Below are positions 51,026-59,530 of a DNA stretch of 64,000 nucleotides, piece by piece. The position numbers and the translations under genes were made by a program. The notes beneath the pieces are model-generated. The model was not told the DNA's origin, searched no databases, and worked only from the letters and a program-made list of their open reading frames with translations. Numbering within the stretch: the first letter of the stretch is position 1; every line of letters begins with the position of its first letter. The DNA comes from Hymenobacter translucens (lineage in GTDB: Bacteria > Bacteroidota > Bacteroidia > Cytophagales > Hymenobacteraceae). The stretch covers positions 27,649 to 91,648 of the forward strand of contig NZ_JAJERB010000013.1 of the NCBI RefSeq assembly GCF_020685205.1, in the 5' to 3' direction.

Positions 51026-52723
51026 CTAGGGCTTAGCCGACAGCTGCTGGGCCATCATGCCCTCGTTGCTGCTGATAATCTGCAGGGCCTGCTTTAGCTC
51101 CACGTCTTGCTCGCGCAGCACCGTGTAGTACGCCACCTTGTCGTAGGCGCTGCGGGCAATGTAGGCCTTAAGCAGGGTGCGTAGCAGCGGGGAAGCCCGG
51201 CGCAAACCGGCCGGGTCGGCCGGAACGCCGTTCTGGGCGGCGCGGTCGGCCAGGGCCTGAAGCTGGGCGTCAGAGATTTGGAAGGTAGACTGGAACTGCT
51301 CGAAGCGCAGCGCCTGGAGCTCGGTGCGGTGGTCCTGGAAAAACGTGAGGGCGTACTCGCGCAGCAGGTTCTGGCTTTGCAGACGGGTGAAGTACGACGA
51401 ATACGCCGCCGTGTCGCGGGGCACGAAGATGTCGGGCATGATGCCGCCGCCCCCGTACACGGTGCGGCCGTTGTCGGTGCGGAAGCGCAGGGAGTCGGCG
51501 AAGTGGATGCTGTCGGCGTGGAAGTACTCACCCCGGCGCTGGCGGTTCATCAGATCCTGCTCGTAAGCCTCCACGCCCTTGCCGTACGACTTCTGAATGG
51601 AGCGGCCCGAGGGCGTGAAGTAGCGGGCAATGGTCAGGCGCAGCTCCGAGCCGTCGTTGAGGGCAATGGGCTGCTGCACAAGGCCTTTGCCAAACGTACG
51701 CCGGCCCACCAGCAGCGCCCGGTCGTGGTCCTGCAGGGCGCCGGCCACCACCTCGGCGGCCGAGGCGCTGCCTTCATCCACCAAAACCACCAGCGGGCCT
51801 TCCTCGAACTCGCCTACGGCCCGGGAGTAGGTCTGGGTGTCGTACTGGTCGCCCTTGCCGTCGGTGTACACAATTTTGCGGGTGCCGCCAATCAGCTCAT
51901 CGGCCATCTTGGTGGCGCGGTCGAGGTAGCCGCCGGGGTTGCCCCGCAAGTCCAGCAGCAGCCGGCTCATGCCCTGGCGGCGCAGCTCACTCAGGGCAAC
52001 CTTAAACTCTTCGTACGTGCCGCTGGCAAACCGGCTCACCTTGATGTAGCCGGTCTGGTTATCCACCATGTAAGCCACGTCCACCGAGGTATTGGGAATC
52101 CGGTTGCGCGTCACGGCCACCAGCAGGGGGCGGGGCTGGCGACGGCGGTGAATCAACAGCTGCACCACGCTGCCCCGCACACCCCGCAGGCGGTTAAACA
52201 TCTGCTCGGTGGTAATCCGCTTGCCGGCTACCGACTCGCCATTCACGGCCAGCAGCTGGTCGCCGGGGCGCAAACCCGCCAGCTCGGCCGGGCCGCCGCT
52301 GAGCGGGGCCACGACGGTTACGGTGTCGCGGAAGATGTTGAACTCCACGCCTACCCCATCGAAGTCGCTTTGCAGAAAGGCGGAGGCGCGCTGCTGCTGG
52401 GCCGCCGGAATGTAAACCGAGTGAGGGTCGAGGCGCTCCAGCATTCGCATGATGGCGTAATCCGACAGTGCCTCGGGGTTTACCGTGTCTACGTAGTCGC
52501 GGTCCACGTAGCTCAGGATTTCCTTGAACTTTAGATAGCCCCGCGCCGTGGCGTCGGGGTTCTGGTCGGATGCCCGAAAGGGGTTGGCTCCGAGCAGCAC
52601 GCCGCACGCCATCGTCAGGCTCAACAGTAGCGGCAACCGCCAGCGCCCGGTTTTGCCGGCCCGGATTTCTTCCGGGCGGGGCAGCAATGGGGCAGACGGG
52701 CCAGCAGGCAACTCAGGATCCAT
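51026..52723 (-). CDS. S41 C-terminal processing peptidase
   Basis: A 565-residue periplasmic serine protease with an N-terminal membrane segment (about 28-46) as signal anchor. A PDZ domain (about 120-200, GVGVEFNIFRDTVTVVAP, LRPGDQLLAVNGESV) precedes the S41 domain with the LLLDLRGNPGGYLDRA motif, the Ser in DEGSASAAEV near 319-321 and Lys346 in RRTFGKGLVQQ. It cleaves C-terminal tails of envelope proteins. The last ~150 residues are helical. A -7 box lies 62 nt upstream. Confidence 0.93.
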   Translation of the reverse strand: MDPELPAGPSAPLLPRPEEIRAGKTGRWRLPLLLSLTMACGVLLGANPFRASDQNPDATARGYLKFKEILSYVDRDYVDTVNPEALSDYAIMRMLERLDPHSVYIPAAQQQRASAFLQSDFDGVGVEFNIFRDTVTVVAPLSGGPAELAGLRPGDQLLAVNGESVAGKRITTEQMFNRLRGVRGSVVQLLIHRRRQPRPLLVAVTRNRIPNTSVDVAYMVDNQTGYIKVSRFASGTYEEFKVALSELRRQGMSRLLLDLRGNPGGYLDRATKMADELIGGTRKIVYTDGKGDQYDTQTYSRAVGEFEEGPLVVLVDEGSASAAEVVAGALQDHDRALLVGRRTFGKGLVQQPIALNDGSELRLTIARYFTPSGRSIQKSYGKGVEAYEQDLMNRQRRGEYFHADSIHFADSLRFRTDNGRTVYGGGGIMPDIFVPRDTAAYSSYFTRLQSQNLLREYALTFFQDHRTELQALRFEQFQSTFQISDAQLQALADRAAQNGVPADPAGLRRASPLLRTLLKAYIARSAYDKVAYYTVLREQDVELKQALQIISSNEGMMAQQLSAKP

Positions 52724-53100
52724 AAGGCGTTGAGCGAGTAGATGTTTGAGCGCTATAGATTGGTGTTGCGAAATGGAAAATCCTACAAAAATAACGAAAC
52801 TTTAGGGTAACCCGGAATCCTGGTTTCCAGGAATTTCAGTTTTCGAATAACAATACAACAAATTATTTCGGGAATCTACTATTTCGGTGGCCTCTGGCCC
52901 GTTTTTCAAAGGCCACCCGGGCAAGCCAAAACATTGCCAAACTGGACTTTTCAAATGTAGCCGGCAGGGCTGGCAGCCTGGGCCACTGCCCCGGGGCCCG
53001 GTCTACGTAGCCCGGTTTTGACGCGCTGCCGTATCTTTACAGCCCCGCCGCCGGCTGTCGGTGCGGTGCATCCGCTTTCTTTTCTTTTTCTCTCCGTCCG
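52724..53100. other. Divergent intergenic region, AT-rich
   Basis: A 377-nt gap between the S41 gene and ruvX. It contains the S41 -7 box and a TATCTTTA at 53032-53039 that could serve ruvX, 61 nt before its ATG. No gene or repeat seen. Confidence 0.45.
52786..52793 (-). promoter_or_regulatory. -7 box of the S41 gene (TATTTTTG)
   Basis: A perfect TAnnTTTG match on the minus strand, 62 nt before the ATG. The -33 region lacks a clear TTG. Confidence 0.5.
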
Positions 53101-53511
53101 ATGGGCCGAATTCTTGCCGTCGATTATGGCAACAAGCGTGTGGGACTGGCCATTACGGACCCGCTCCAGCTGATTGCCACGCCCCTCGACACGGTGCACA
53201 GCCAGGACCTGCTGACGTATGTGAAGGCATACCACGAGCGCGAGCCCCTGGAGGCCATTGTGGTGGGCATGCCCCGCACCCTGCTCAACGAGGCTACCGA
53301 CGTAACCAGCGCGGTGGTGGGGCTGGTGCGCCGCCTGCGCAAGGAGCTGCCGGCCGTGCCGGTGCACGAAATCGACGAGCGCTACACCTCCCGAATGGCC
53401 CACCAGGCAATGCGCGACGGCGGCCTCTCCAAAAAAGACCGCCGCGACAAAGCCACCGTAGACCGCGTAAGCGCTACGCTGATTCTGCAATCTTTCCTTG
53501 CTTCCCGATGA
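53101..53511 (+). CDS. ruvX: RuvX/YqgF Holliday-junction resolvase family nuclease
   Basis: A 136-residue RNase-H-fold protein, also linked to 16S rRNA 5'-end processing. The first Asp (LAVDYGNKRVGLAITDPLQ) and the later Asp/Glu (EIDERYTS and DKATVDRVSA) form the metal site. Length is typical. The stop codon TGA overlaps the ATG of def (ATGA, 53508-53511), so the two genes are translationally coupled. Confidence 0.94.
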   Translation: MGRILAVDYGNKRVGLAITDPLQLIATPLDTVHSQDLLTYVKAYHEREPLEAIVVGMPRTLLNEATDVTSAVVGLVRRLRKELPAVPVHEIDERYTSRMAHQAMRDGGLSKKDRRDKATVDRVSATLILQSFLASR

Positions 53512-54125
53512 TTTACCCAATTGTAGCCTTTGGCGACCCGGTGCTGAAAACCCGGGCCAAGGACATTCCCGCCGACTTCCCCGCTGCCGACCTCAAGCAG
53601 CTTATCGATGACATGTTTGCCACGATGTACCACGCCAACGGGGTGGGACTGGCGGCGCCCCAGATCGGCAAAAGCGTTCGGCTGTTCGTCATCGACTCGG
53701 CGCCAATGGTCGACGACGAAGACGAGGAGGACGAAGAAGCCGACGACGAGCCGGACCCCGAGGCAGCCTTTGAGGCCCCGGTCAAGCGGGCGTTTATCAA
53801 CCCCGTGCTGGTAAGTGAGACGGGCGAGGAATGGGGCTTCGAGGAAGGCTGCCTGAGCATTCCCGGGGTGCGGGAGATGGTGTACCGCCACGAAACCATC
53901 GTGCTGCGCTACGAGGACGAAAGCCGGCAGGTACGCGAGGAAACCTTTGCCGGCATGACGGCCCGGGTGATTCAGCATGAGTACGACCACCTCGAAGGTA
54001 TCCTGTTCACCGATAAGATTTCGGGCTTCAAAAAGCAGCTCATCAAAGGAAAGCTGGCCCGCATCACCAAGGGCGACGTGAAAGCCGACTACCGTTTGCG
54101 CTTTCCCGGCCAGGGCCGGCGGTAG
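53508..54125 (+). CDS. def: Peptide deformylase with acidic insertion
   Basis: It removes the formyl group from nascent N-termini. The 205-residue protein has motif I GVGLAAPQIG at 45-54, motif II EGCLSIPG with metal Cys115, and motif III QHEYDHLEG (His157, His161). Between motifs I and II is an acidic stretch at about 69-85 (DDEDEEDEEADDEPDPEAA) not present in E. coli Def. It is translated from the overlapping ATG after ruvX. Some Bacteroidota Def proteins may share such insertions; I cannot check. Confidence 0.95.
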   Translation: MIYPIVAFGDPVLKTRAKDIPADFPAADLKQLIDDMFATMYHANGVGLAAPQIGKSVRLFVIDSAPMVDDEDEEDEEADDEPDPEAAFEAPVKRAFINPVLVSETGEEWGFEEGCLSIPGVREMVYRHETIVLRYEDESRQVREETFAGMTARVIQHEYDHLEGILFTDKISGFKKQLIKGKLARITKGDVKADYRLRFPGQGRR

Positions 54126-54257
54126 CACAACCACACGGCTGCCTGCTACACCCAGAAGCGGTGCTTGAAACCAGCCGGACAGCTTGTTCGGCAAGTTTCA
54201 GGCACCGCTTCGGGGTATTTGCGGGAGTACGGCAGCCCGCTCGGGTAGCGGCTTGGG

Positions 54258-54476
54258 TTAGGCGTGGGCAATGATGCGCACGGCCTCGTAGGCCACGGGC
54301 AAGCGGCGCTGCTCCCACTGAAAGGCGCTGGCCCGGCGGTGCTTGCGGTGCGACTGAATGCGGTGCTTGCTTGCCCGCGACTTATGACGACGGCCGTGGT
54401 AACCCATAGAGGACGAGCTGCAGCTGTCGAGTATAAGCATCAGAAGCGGGAGCAGAACAAAGAAAATGCGTTTCAT
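54258..54476 (-). CDS. Small basic lipoprotein
   Basis: A 72-residue protein with lipobox LDSC (about residue 19) and then a very basic His/Arg/Lys stretch (GYHGRRHKSRASKHRIQSHRKHRR). The rest (AFQWEQRRLPVAYEAVRIIAHA) is mixed. It may bind anionic polymers (LPS, DNA) or metal; this is inference. The ATG at 54476 is used because the frame to 54557 contains no signal-like sequence. Confidence 0.5.
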   Translation of the reverse strand: MKRIFFVLLPLLMLILDSCSSSSMGYHGRRHKSRASKHRIQSHRKHRRASAFQWEQRRLPVAYEAVRIIAHA

Positions 54477-54742
54477 AACGGGGTACATGGTTGACGGTGG
54501 AAAGGAAAGTAGGGTGGCCTTGCAGCCCTGTGGAATGATGATGCAAAGGTCATTCATTGATCGATTCCATGAAAATATTGCACATCACATAATGATGTGA
54601 AAGATTTATATCGGGTGGATACCGAATAAAGACAGTCATCAGGCCAGCTTTTTCCGCCCGGTTGCTTTTCGCTTTGAAAAGCATCTACTTACGCCTTCCC
54701 GACTACCGGGCCAAGAAATCAGGCTATCCGTTATCCGTCGTT

Positions 54743-55717
54743 ATGAAGAAGCTTCTGGCTTTGCTGCTGTTTGTCGGCTGCTGGCTTTCGCCCCACCAGC
54801 CCTACGCCTGGGGCTTTTTCGGGCACCGGCTGATCAACCGCCTGGCGGTATTCACACTGCCGCCCGAAATGATTGGCTTCTACAAAACCCACATCGACTA
54901 CCTCACCACCAACGCTACCCGCCCCGATTCGCGGCGCACGGTGGTTCCCGGCGAAGCTCCCCGCCATTTCCTCGACGTGGATGCGTACGGCGACAGTGCG
55001 CTGACCAAGCTGCCCCGGCGCTGGGCCGATGCCGTGGCGCAGTTCGGCGAAGATTCGGCCATGCGCCACGGCATGGTGCCCTGGCAGGTGCTGCTGATGA
55101 AGCCCCAGCTGACCGAAGCGTTCCGGCAGCACGACGCGGACCGGATTCTGCGCCTGTCGGCCGACGTGGGCCACTACCTGGCCGATGCCTGCGTGCCGCT
55201 GCACACCACCCGCAACTACAACGGGCAGCTAAGCGGGCAGCGCGGCATCCACGGGCTCTGGGAAAGCCGGCTGCCCGAGACCCTTAGCGCCCGGTACGAC
55301 TTTTTCACCGGCCCGGCGCCTTACCTGAAGAACCCGACCGAAACCATCTGGGCCACGGTGGCGGCCTCCTACGCTGCCGTCGACTCGGTGCTGCGCTTCG
55401 AAAAGGAGCTGACCGCCCGGTTTCCCGACGACCGGAAGTATGGCTTCGAGCAGCGCGGCAACCAAACCATCCGGGTGTACTCCTACGACTTCACCCAGGC
55501 CTACCACGAAAAGCTGAACGGGCAGGTGGAGCGGCGGATGCGGGCCGCCGTGCAGCTGGTCGGCGCTTTTTGGTACACCTGCTGGGTTGACGCCGGCCAG
55601 CCCGACCTCGACAACCTGCCCCGATCCGCCTCCGAAAAGGAGAAGCTGCGCCTGGCCCGGGAGGAAGCCGAGCTCAATGCCGCGCCCCGGGTGTCGGTGC
55701 CGGGGCATGAGGACTAG
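54743..55717 (+). CDS. Zinc-dependent phospholipase C / S1-P1 nuclease-like protein
   Basis: A 324-residue secreted protein. Signal peptidase cleavage after PYA would leave Trp23 as the first mature residue (WGFFGHRLIN), as in PLC and S1/P1 nuclease, where the N-terminal amine and Trp1 bind zinc. Other putative ligands are His in HRLIN, HFLDVDAYGD, DVGHYLADACVPLH and HGLWES. Start 54743 is used, as the upstream frame (from 54662) is not signal-like. The substrate (phospholipid or nucleic acid) cannot be told. Confidence 0.8.
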   Translation: MKKLLALLLFVGCWLSPHQPYAWGFFGHRLINRLAVFTLPPEMIGFYKTHIDYLTTNATRPDSRRTVVPGEAPRHFLDVDAYGDSALTKLPRRWADAVAQFGEDSAMRHGMVPWQVLLMKPQLTEAFRQHDADRILRLSADVGHYLADACVPLHTTRNYNGQLSGQRGIHGLWESRLPETLSARYDFFTGPAPYLKNPTETIWATVAASYAAVDSVLRFEKELTARFPDDRKYGFEQRGNQTIRVYSYDFTQAYHEKLNGQVERRMRAAVQLVGAFWYTCWVDAGQPDLDNLPRSASEKEKLRLAREEAELNAAPRVSVPGHED

Positions 55718-55885
55718 GCTTTTCAATGGGCTGATTTTCTAATGTGTAAAAGGGAATGCTGGGCCGGGATGGTTGGAAAGGCGGAGTGCGGGAAAGTACG
55801 GTTCTTGCGGCCTCGGCATTCCTGCGCTGGAAAGAGTGGGACTTCAGCACCTTCAACCATATTCGCCCATTACACCCCTGCTTTC

Positions 55886-56257
55886 ATGAAAGGCGTCTTT
55901 ACCCTGCTGCTGCTCACGGTTTCCAATCTGTTTATGACGTTTGCCTGGTACGGGCATCTGCAGTTTAAAAAGCTGCCCTGGTTCAGCAAGCTAGGGCTGG
56001 CGGGCATCATTCTGATCAGCTGGGGGCTGGCCTTCTTCGAGTATGTGTTTCAGGTGCCGGCCAACCGCATTGGCTTCGAGGAGAACGGCGGCCCCTTTAA
56101 CCTGTTCCAGCTCAAGGTGATTCAGGAAGTTATTTCCCTGGTGGTCTTCACCCTCTGCGCCGTGTACGTGTTCAAAACCGATAAGCTGGGCTGGAATCAC
56201 CTGCTCGGCTTTGGCCTGCTGGTGGCCGCCGTCTACGTCATCTTCCGGAAGTGGTAG
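55886..56257 (+). CDS. DUF486 (DMT-like) small membrane protein
   Basis: A 123-residue inner-membrane protein with four hydrophobic segments and the family signatures FMTFAWYGHLQF, AFFEYVFQVPANRIG and FNLFQLKVIQEVI. The DUF486 family (COG3169) is related to the small multidrug/DMT transporters, but its role is unknown. The upstream open frame to 55742 is not membrane-like, so ATG 55886 is chosen. Confidence 0.85.
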   Translation: MKGVFTLLLLTVSNLFMTFAWYGHLQFKKLPWFSKLGLAGIILISWGLAFFEYVFQVPANRIGFEENGGPFNLFQLKVIQEVISLVVFTLCAVYVFKTDKLGWNHLLGFGLLVAAVYVIFRKW

Positions 56258-56385
56258 CTGCCGGAGCTGAGCGGTCCTGCGCCGTACCCATGCGCCACCG
56301 CCACCGCCCCATCGGCCGCCAGCATAGCCCAAAAACAAAAAATGCGGCTTACTTGGCCAGTAGTTCCATTCCCAATCTGCCCTGT

Positions 56386-56934
56386 ATGCCCGTATCGTTT
56401 CCCCAGCACCCGGTTCCGGTGCTGGAAACCGCCCGCCTGCTGCTGCGCGGCTACCGTCGCGACGACCTGCCCGCCTTCCTGACGATGTTTCAGCAGCCCG
56501 ATTTCTACCGCCACCTGACCGGCAAGCCCCTGGGCGAAGAAGACGTATGGGCCGCGCTTCTGCGCAGCGCCGGGCACTGGACGCTGCAAGGGTTCGGGTT
56601 CTGGGCCGTGGAGGAGAAAGCCAGCGGCCGCTTTATCGGCTCCATTGGCTTTGTCGACCGCAAGCGCGAGATTGAGCCCCGCATTGGCGACGCCCCGGAA
56701 ATCGGCTGGGTGCTCGACGCGGCCGTGCATGGCCGGGGCTATGCCACGGAGGCCGTCACAGTTGTTCAGGCCTGGGGCGATGCGCACTTCGGGCCGGTCC
56801 GGATGGTGTGCATCATGGACCCCGACAACCACGCGTCCCGGCGCATCGCCGAAAAGTTTGGCTACCGCGAGTACGCCCGCACCACCTACCACGACCTGCC
56901 GACGGTGATGCTGGAGCGGCTGCCGCGAGGGTAG
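56386..56934 (+). CDS. GNAT family N-acetyltransferase (RimJ/RimL type)
   Basis: A 182-residue acetyltransferase with the RimJ/RimL opening (LETARLLLRGYRRDDLPAF), FWAVEEKASGRFIGSIGFVD, the acetyl-CoA loop GWVLDAAVHGRGYATEAV and the end IMDPDNHASRRIAEKFGYRE. The substrate may be an N-terminal or small amine. ATG 56386 is used; the frame is open to 56251 in sequence with no GNAT similarity. Confidence 0.9.
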   Translation: MPVSFPQHPVPVLETARLLLRGYRRDDLPAFLTMFQQPDFYRHLTGKPLGEEDVWAALLRSAGHWTLQGFGFWAVEEKASGRFIGSIGFVDRKREIEPRIGDAPEIGWVLDAAVHGRGYATEAVTVVQAWGDAHFGPVRMVCIMDPDNHASRRIAEKFGYREYARTTYHDLPTVMLERLPRG

Positions 56935-57140
56935 GCAACGCCTGCTTTCTTCCAAGGCCAAACAGCCGGCCGGAGCACCGCCGGCTCCCGGATTCCCTGG
57001 CGTTTGAAAGGCACTTTCGGAAACAGTACAAGGCGCCCCGGCAATAATCCTTTCGGCGGAAGCTGAACCGTAGGCAACAACCCCGGCCCGGCTGCGTACC
57101 AAACGCGCTGCCTCTGTGGCATTTTGTCTTCTTCCGCTTT

Positions 57141-59453
57141 ATGCAAAAACGCTATTCCCGCCTGTTTTTTCTTTTTTTCCTGACGCTTTCGGCACTGCCC
57201 CTGCAGGCCCAGAAGGTCGGCCTTGTGCTCAGCGGGGGCGGCGCCAAAGGCCTGGCCCATATCGGCGTGCTCAAGGTGCTGGAGAAAAACCGGATTCCCA
57301 TCGACTACATCATTGGCACCAGCATGGGCTCGGTAGTCGGGGCGCTCTACTCGGCCGGCTATTCGCCCGCGCAAATCGAGGAAATGGTGCTGGACCCGAA
57401 ATTTCAGTACTGGGTGTCCGGCAAGCAGCAGGAAGACAAAACCTTTAACTACCTGAACGCCGACGCCTCCCCCGCCGCCCTGCGCCTGGGTGTAGCCATC
57501 GACACCTCGTTCCGCACCCGGTTCACGCCCAACCTGATCAACGACGTGAACCTGAACTTTGCCCTGGCCCGCACGCTGGCGCCGGCTGCCGCCCGGGCCA
57601 ACTACAACTTCGACCAGCTGTTCATTCCGTTCCGCTGCCTGGCCGCGGAGGTGTTTACGCGCAAGCAGGTAATTCAGCGCAGCGGCTCCCTGGCCGATGC
57701 CGTGCGCAACTCCATGGCCGTCCCCCTGGTGTTTCGCCCGATCCGCAATGTCGACGGCCGCTATCTGTTCGACGGCGGCATCTACAACAACTTTCCCACC
57801 GACGTAATGCGCGCTGAATTCAAGCCCGACATTATGATTGGGGTGAACGTGGGCGACGTGGCCTATAAAAAGTACCCCACCGGGAAAGACGACCAGCTGC
57901 TGACCGGCACCATTCTGTTTCTGGGTGCCAACGTGGCCGACACCCTGGCCGTGGGCCCCAACGGCGTGTTCGTGCAGCCCGACCTGGAAGGCTACGGCGC
58001 CACCGACTTCGAGCGGGTCCGGGAGCTGATTGAGCTGGGCGAGAAAGCCGCCAACGACAAGCTGCCCCAGATGATGCGCCGCATCCAGCGCCGCACCGAC
58101 ACGCTGGACCTGCAGCGCCGCCGCAATGAGTTTCAGGGCAGCGTGCCCAAGCCCGTATTCACCCGCATCACCGTGCAGGGCCTGCAGGAAAAGCAGAACG
58201 ACTACGTGCGCAGCTTCTTTCAGCGCGACGGCCGCACCTACACCATCGACGACATCGAAGAAGGATACTTCCGCCTTGCTTCCGACGACTTCTTCCGCAA
58301 CATCTACCCCCGCATCCGGTACGACGCCGAAGAGAAGGGCTACGTGTTCAGCCTCGACGCCCGCCAGAACAACAACCTCACGGCCGAAGCGGGCTTTGTG
58401 CTTTCGACCCGTCCCATCGACAACATCTACCTGGGACTTGAATACCGGCTGCTGCGGCGCTACCTCTACTCCACTACCGCCAGCGTAAATCTGGGCCGGT
58501 TCTACAACGCGGCCCAGGGTCACGTCCGCATCAACGTGCCGGCCAAGGTGTCGTTCTACCTCGAGCCGGGCATCACCTACAACCAGTGGAGCTACCAGAA
58601 GACCGGGGGCATCCTGGGGCGGGAGATACAGAACACCCTGATCGAGCAGAGCGACCGGTACGTGGGAATGCAGTTTGGGGTGAGCCCCCGGTACCGCAGC
58701 CGGCTCGAGCTGAGCGGCGGATTCTTTGTCAACAACGACGACTACGCCAACACCACGGAGGTATCCACGTCCGCCGTACTCGATGAAACAAACTTCCGGG
58801 GCACCACGGCCGCGCTGAACTACACGCGCAACTCCCTCAACCGCAAACAATACCCGACGGGCGGACGGCGGGTGCTGGCTTCGCTGCGAGGGGTGCGGGG
58901 CACGGAAACCTACCGGCCCGGCTCTACTTCCATCCGGACCGAACAGATCCGCAACGAGCGGCAATGGCTGCAGTTTTCGGCCATGTCGGAGCAATACTTC
59001 CCGCTGCCCAACAAAAAGCAAACCTGGGGGTATTTCAGCGAGCTGGTGTACAGCGCCCAGCCCACGTTCGCCAACTACCGGTCCTCCCTCACCAGTTCTC
59101 CCGGCTTTACCCCACTGGTCGACTCCCGCACGCTGTTTCTCGACAACTACCGCAACCCGCGGTACGCCGCCGGTGGCCTGCGCTTCAGCCAGAGCCTGCT
59201 GGGCAAGCTCGAATGGCGGACTGAAGGCTTCGTGCACATTGCCTACCGCAAAGTAGAGGAAGGACCCGACCAGCTGCCCGTGATTGACAAGGGCTTTTCC
59301 CGGCCCCGCCTGACTGCCAGCTCCGGCCTGATTTATCAGTCACCGGTAGGGCCCGCCGCCCTGCACGTAATTCACTACGACGACCCGGCCCGGCGCTGGG
59401 CCGTGTTTGCCCACATCGGCTACCTGCTCTTTCACAACCGCGCGCTGGAATAG
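57141..59453 (+). CDS. Patatin-like phospholipase fused to POTRA and outer-membrane barrel (type Vd-like)
   Basis: A 770-residue protein with a signal peptide (1-23). The patatin domain (about 24-320) has the oxyanion GGGAKG at 32-37, the nucleophile Ser61 in GTSMG and the catalytic Asp in FDGGIYNN. A POTRA-like unit (about 335-400, FTRITVQGLQ) and a C-terminal Omp85-type barrel (about 400-770) follow. This is the order of PlpD-type autotransporters. Whether the lipase is released cannot be told. It ends at a bidirectional terminator. Confidence 0.88.
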   Translation: MQKRYSRLFFLFFLTLSALPLQAQKVGLVLSGGGAKGLAHIGVLKVLEKNRIPIDYIIGTSMGSVVGALYSAGYSPAQIEEMVLDPKFQYWVSGKQQEDKTFNYLNADASPAALRLGVAIDTSFRTRFTPNLINDVNLNFALARTLAPAAARANYNFDQLFIPFRCLAAEVFTRKQVIQRSGSLADAVRNSMAVPLVFRPIRNVDGRYLFDGGIYNNFPTDVMRAEFKPDIMIGVNVGDVAYKKYPTGKDDQLLTGTILFLGANVADTLAVGPNGVFVQPDLEGYGATDFERVRELIELGEKAANDKLPQMMRRIQRRTDTLDLQRRRNEFQGSVPKPVFTRITVQGLQEKQNDYVRSFFQRDGRTYTIDDIEEGYFRLASDDFFRNIYPRIRYDAEEKGYVFSLDARQNNNLTAEAGFVLSTRPIDNIYLGLEYRLLRRYLYSTTASVNLGRFYNAAQGHVRINVPAKVSFYLEPGITYNQWSYQKTGGILGREIQNTLIEQSDRYVGMQFGVSPRYRSRLELSGGFFVNNDDYANTTEVSTSAVLDETNFRGTTAALNYTRNSLNRKQYPTGGRRVLASLRGVRGTETYRPGSTSIRTEQIRNERQWLQFSAMSEQYFPLPNKKQTWGYFSELVYSAQPTFANYRSSLTSSPGFTPLVDSRTLFLDNYRNPRYAAGGLRFSQSLLGKLEWRTEGFVHIAYRKVEEGPDQLPVIDKGFSRPRLTASSGLIYQSPVGPAALHVIHYDDPARRWAVFAHIGYLLFHNRALE

Positions 59454-59469
59454 ACCGTGGCATAAACCC

Positions 59470-59506
59470 AAAAAAGCTGCCGGCGCATTGCGCCGGCAGC
59501 TTTTTT
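59470..59506. terminator. Bidirectional intrinsic terminator
   Basis: An 18-nt left arm (59470-59487) and right arm (59489-59506) are perfectly complementary, with A/T runs on both sides. It lies between convergent genes. Confidence 0.92.
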
Positions 59507-59530
59507 ACTGCCCTTACGTGGCGTAGGGGC

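Noticed and set aside
56886..59237. A very long open frame on the minus strand
   Set aside because: It is the antisense shadow of the patatin-barrel gene; high GC at codon positions removes stops. The sequence is His/Gly/Val-rich with no domain.
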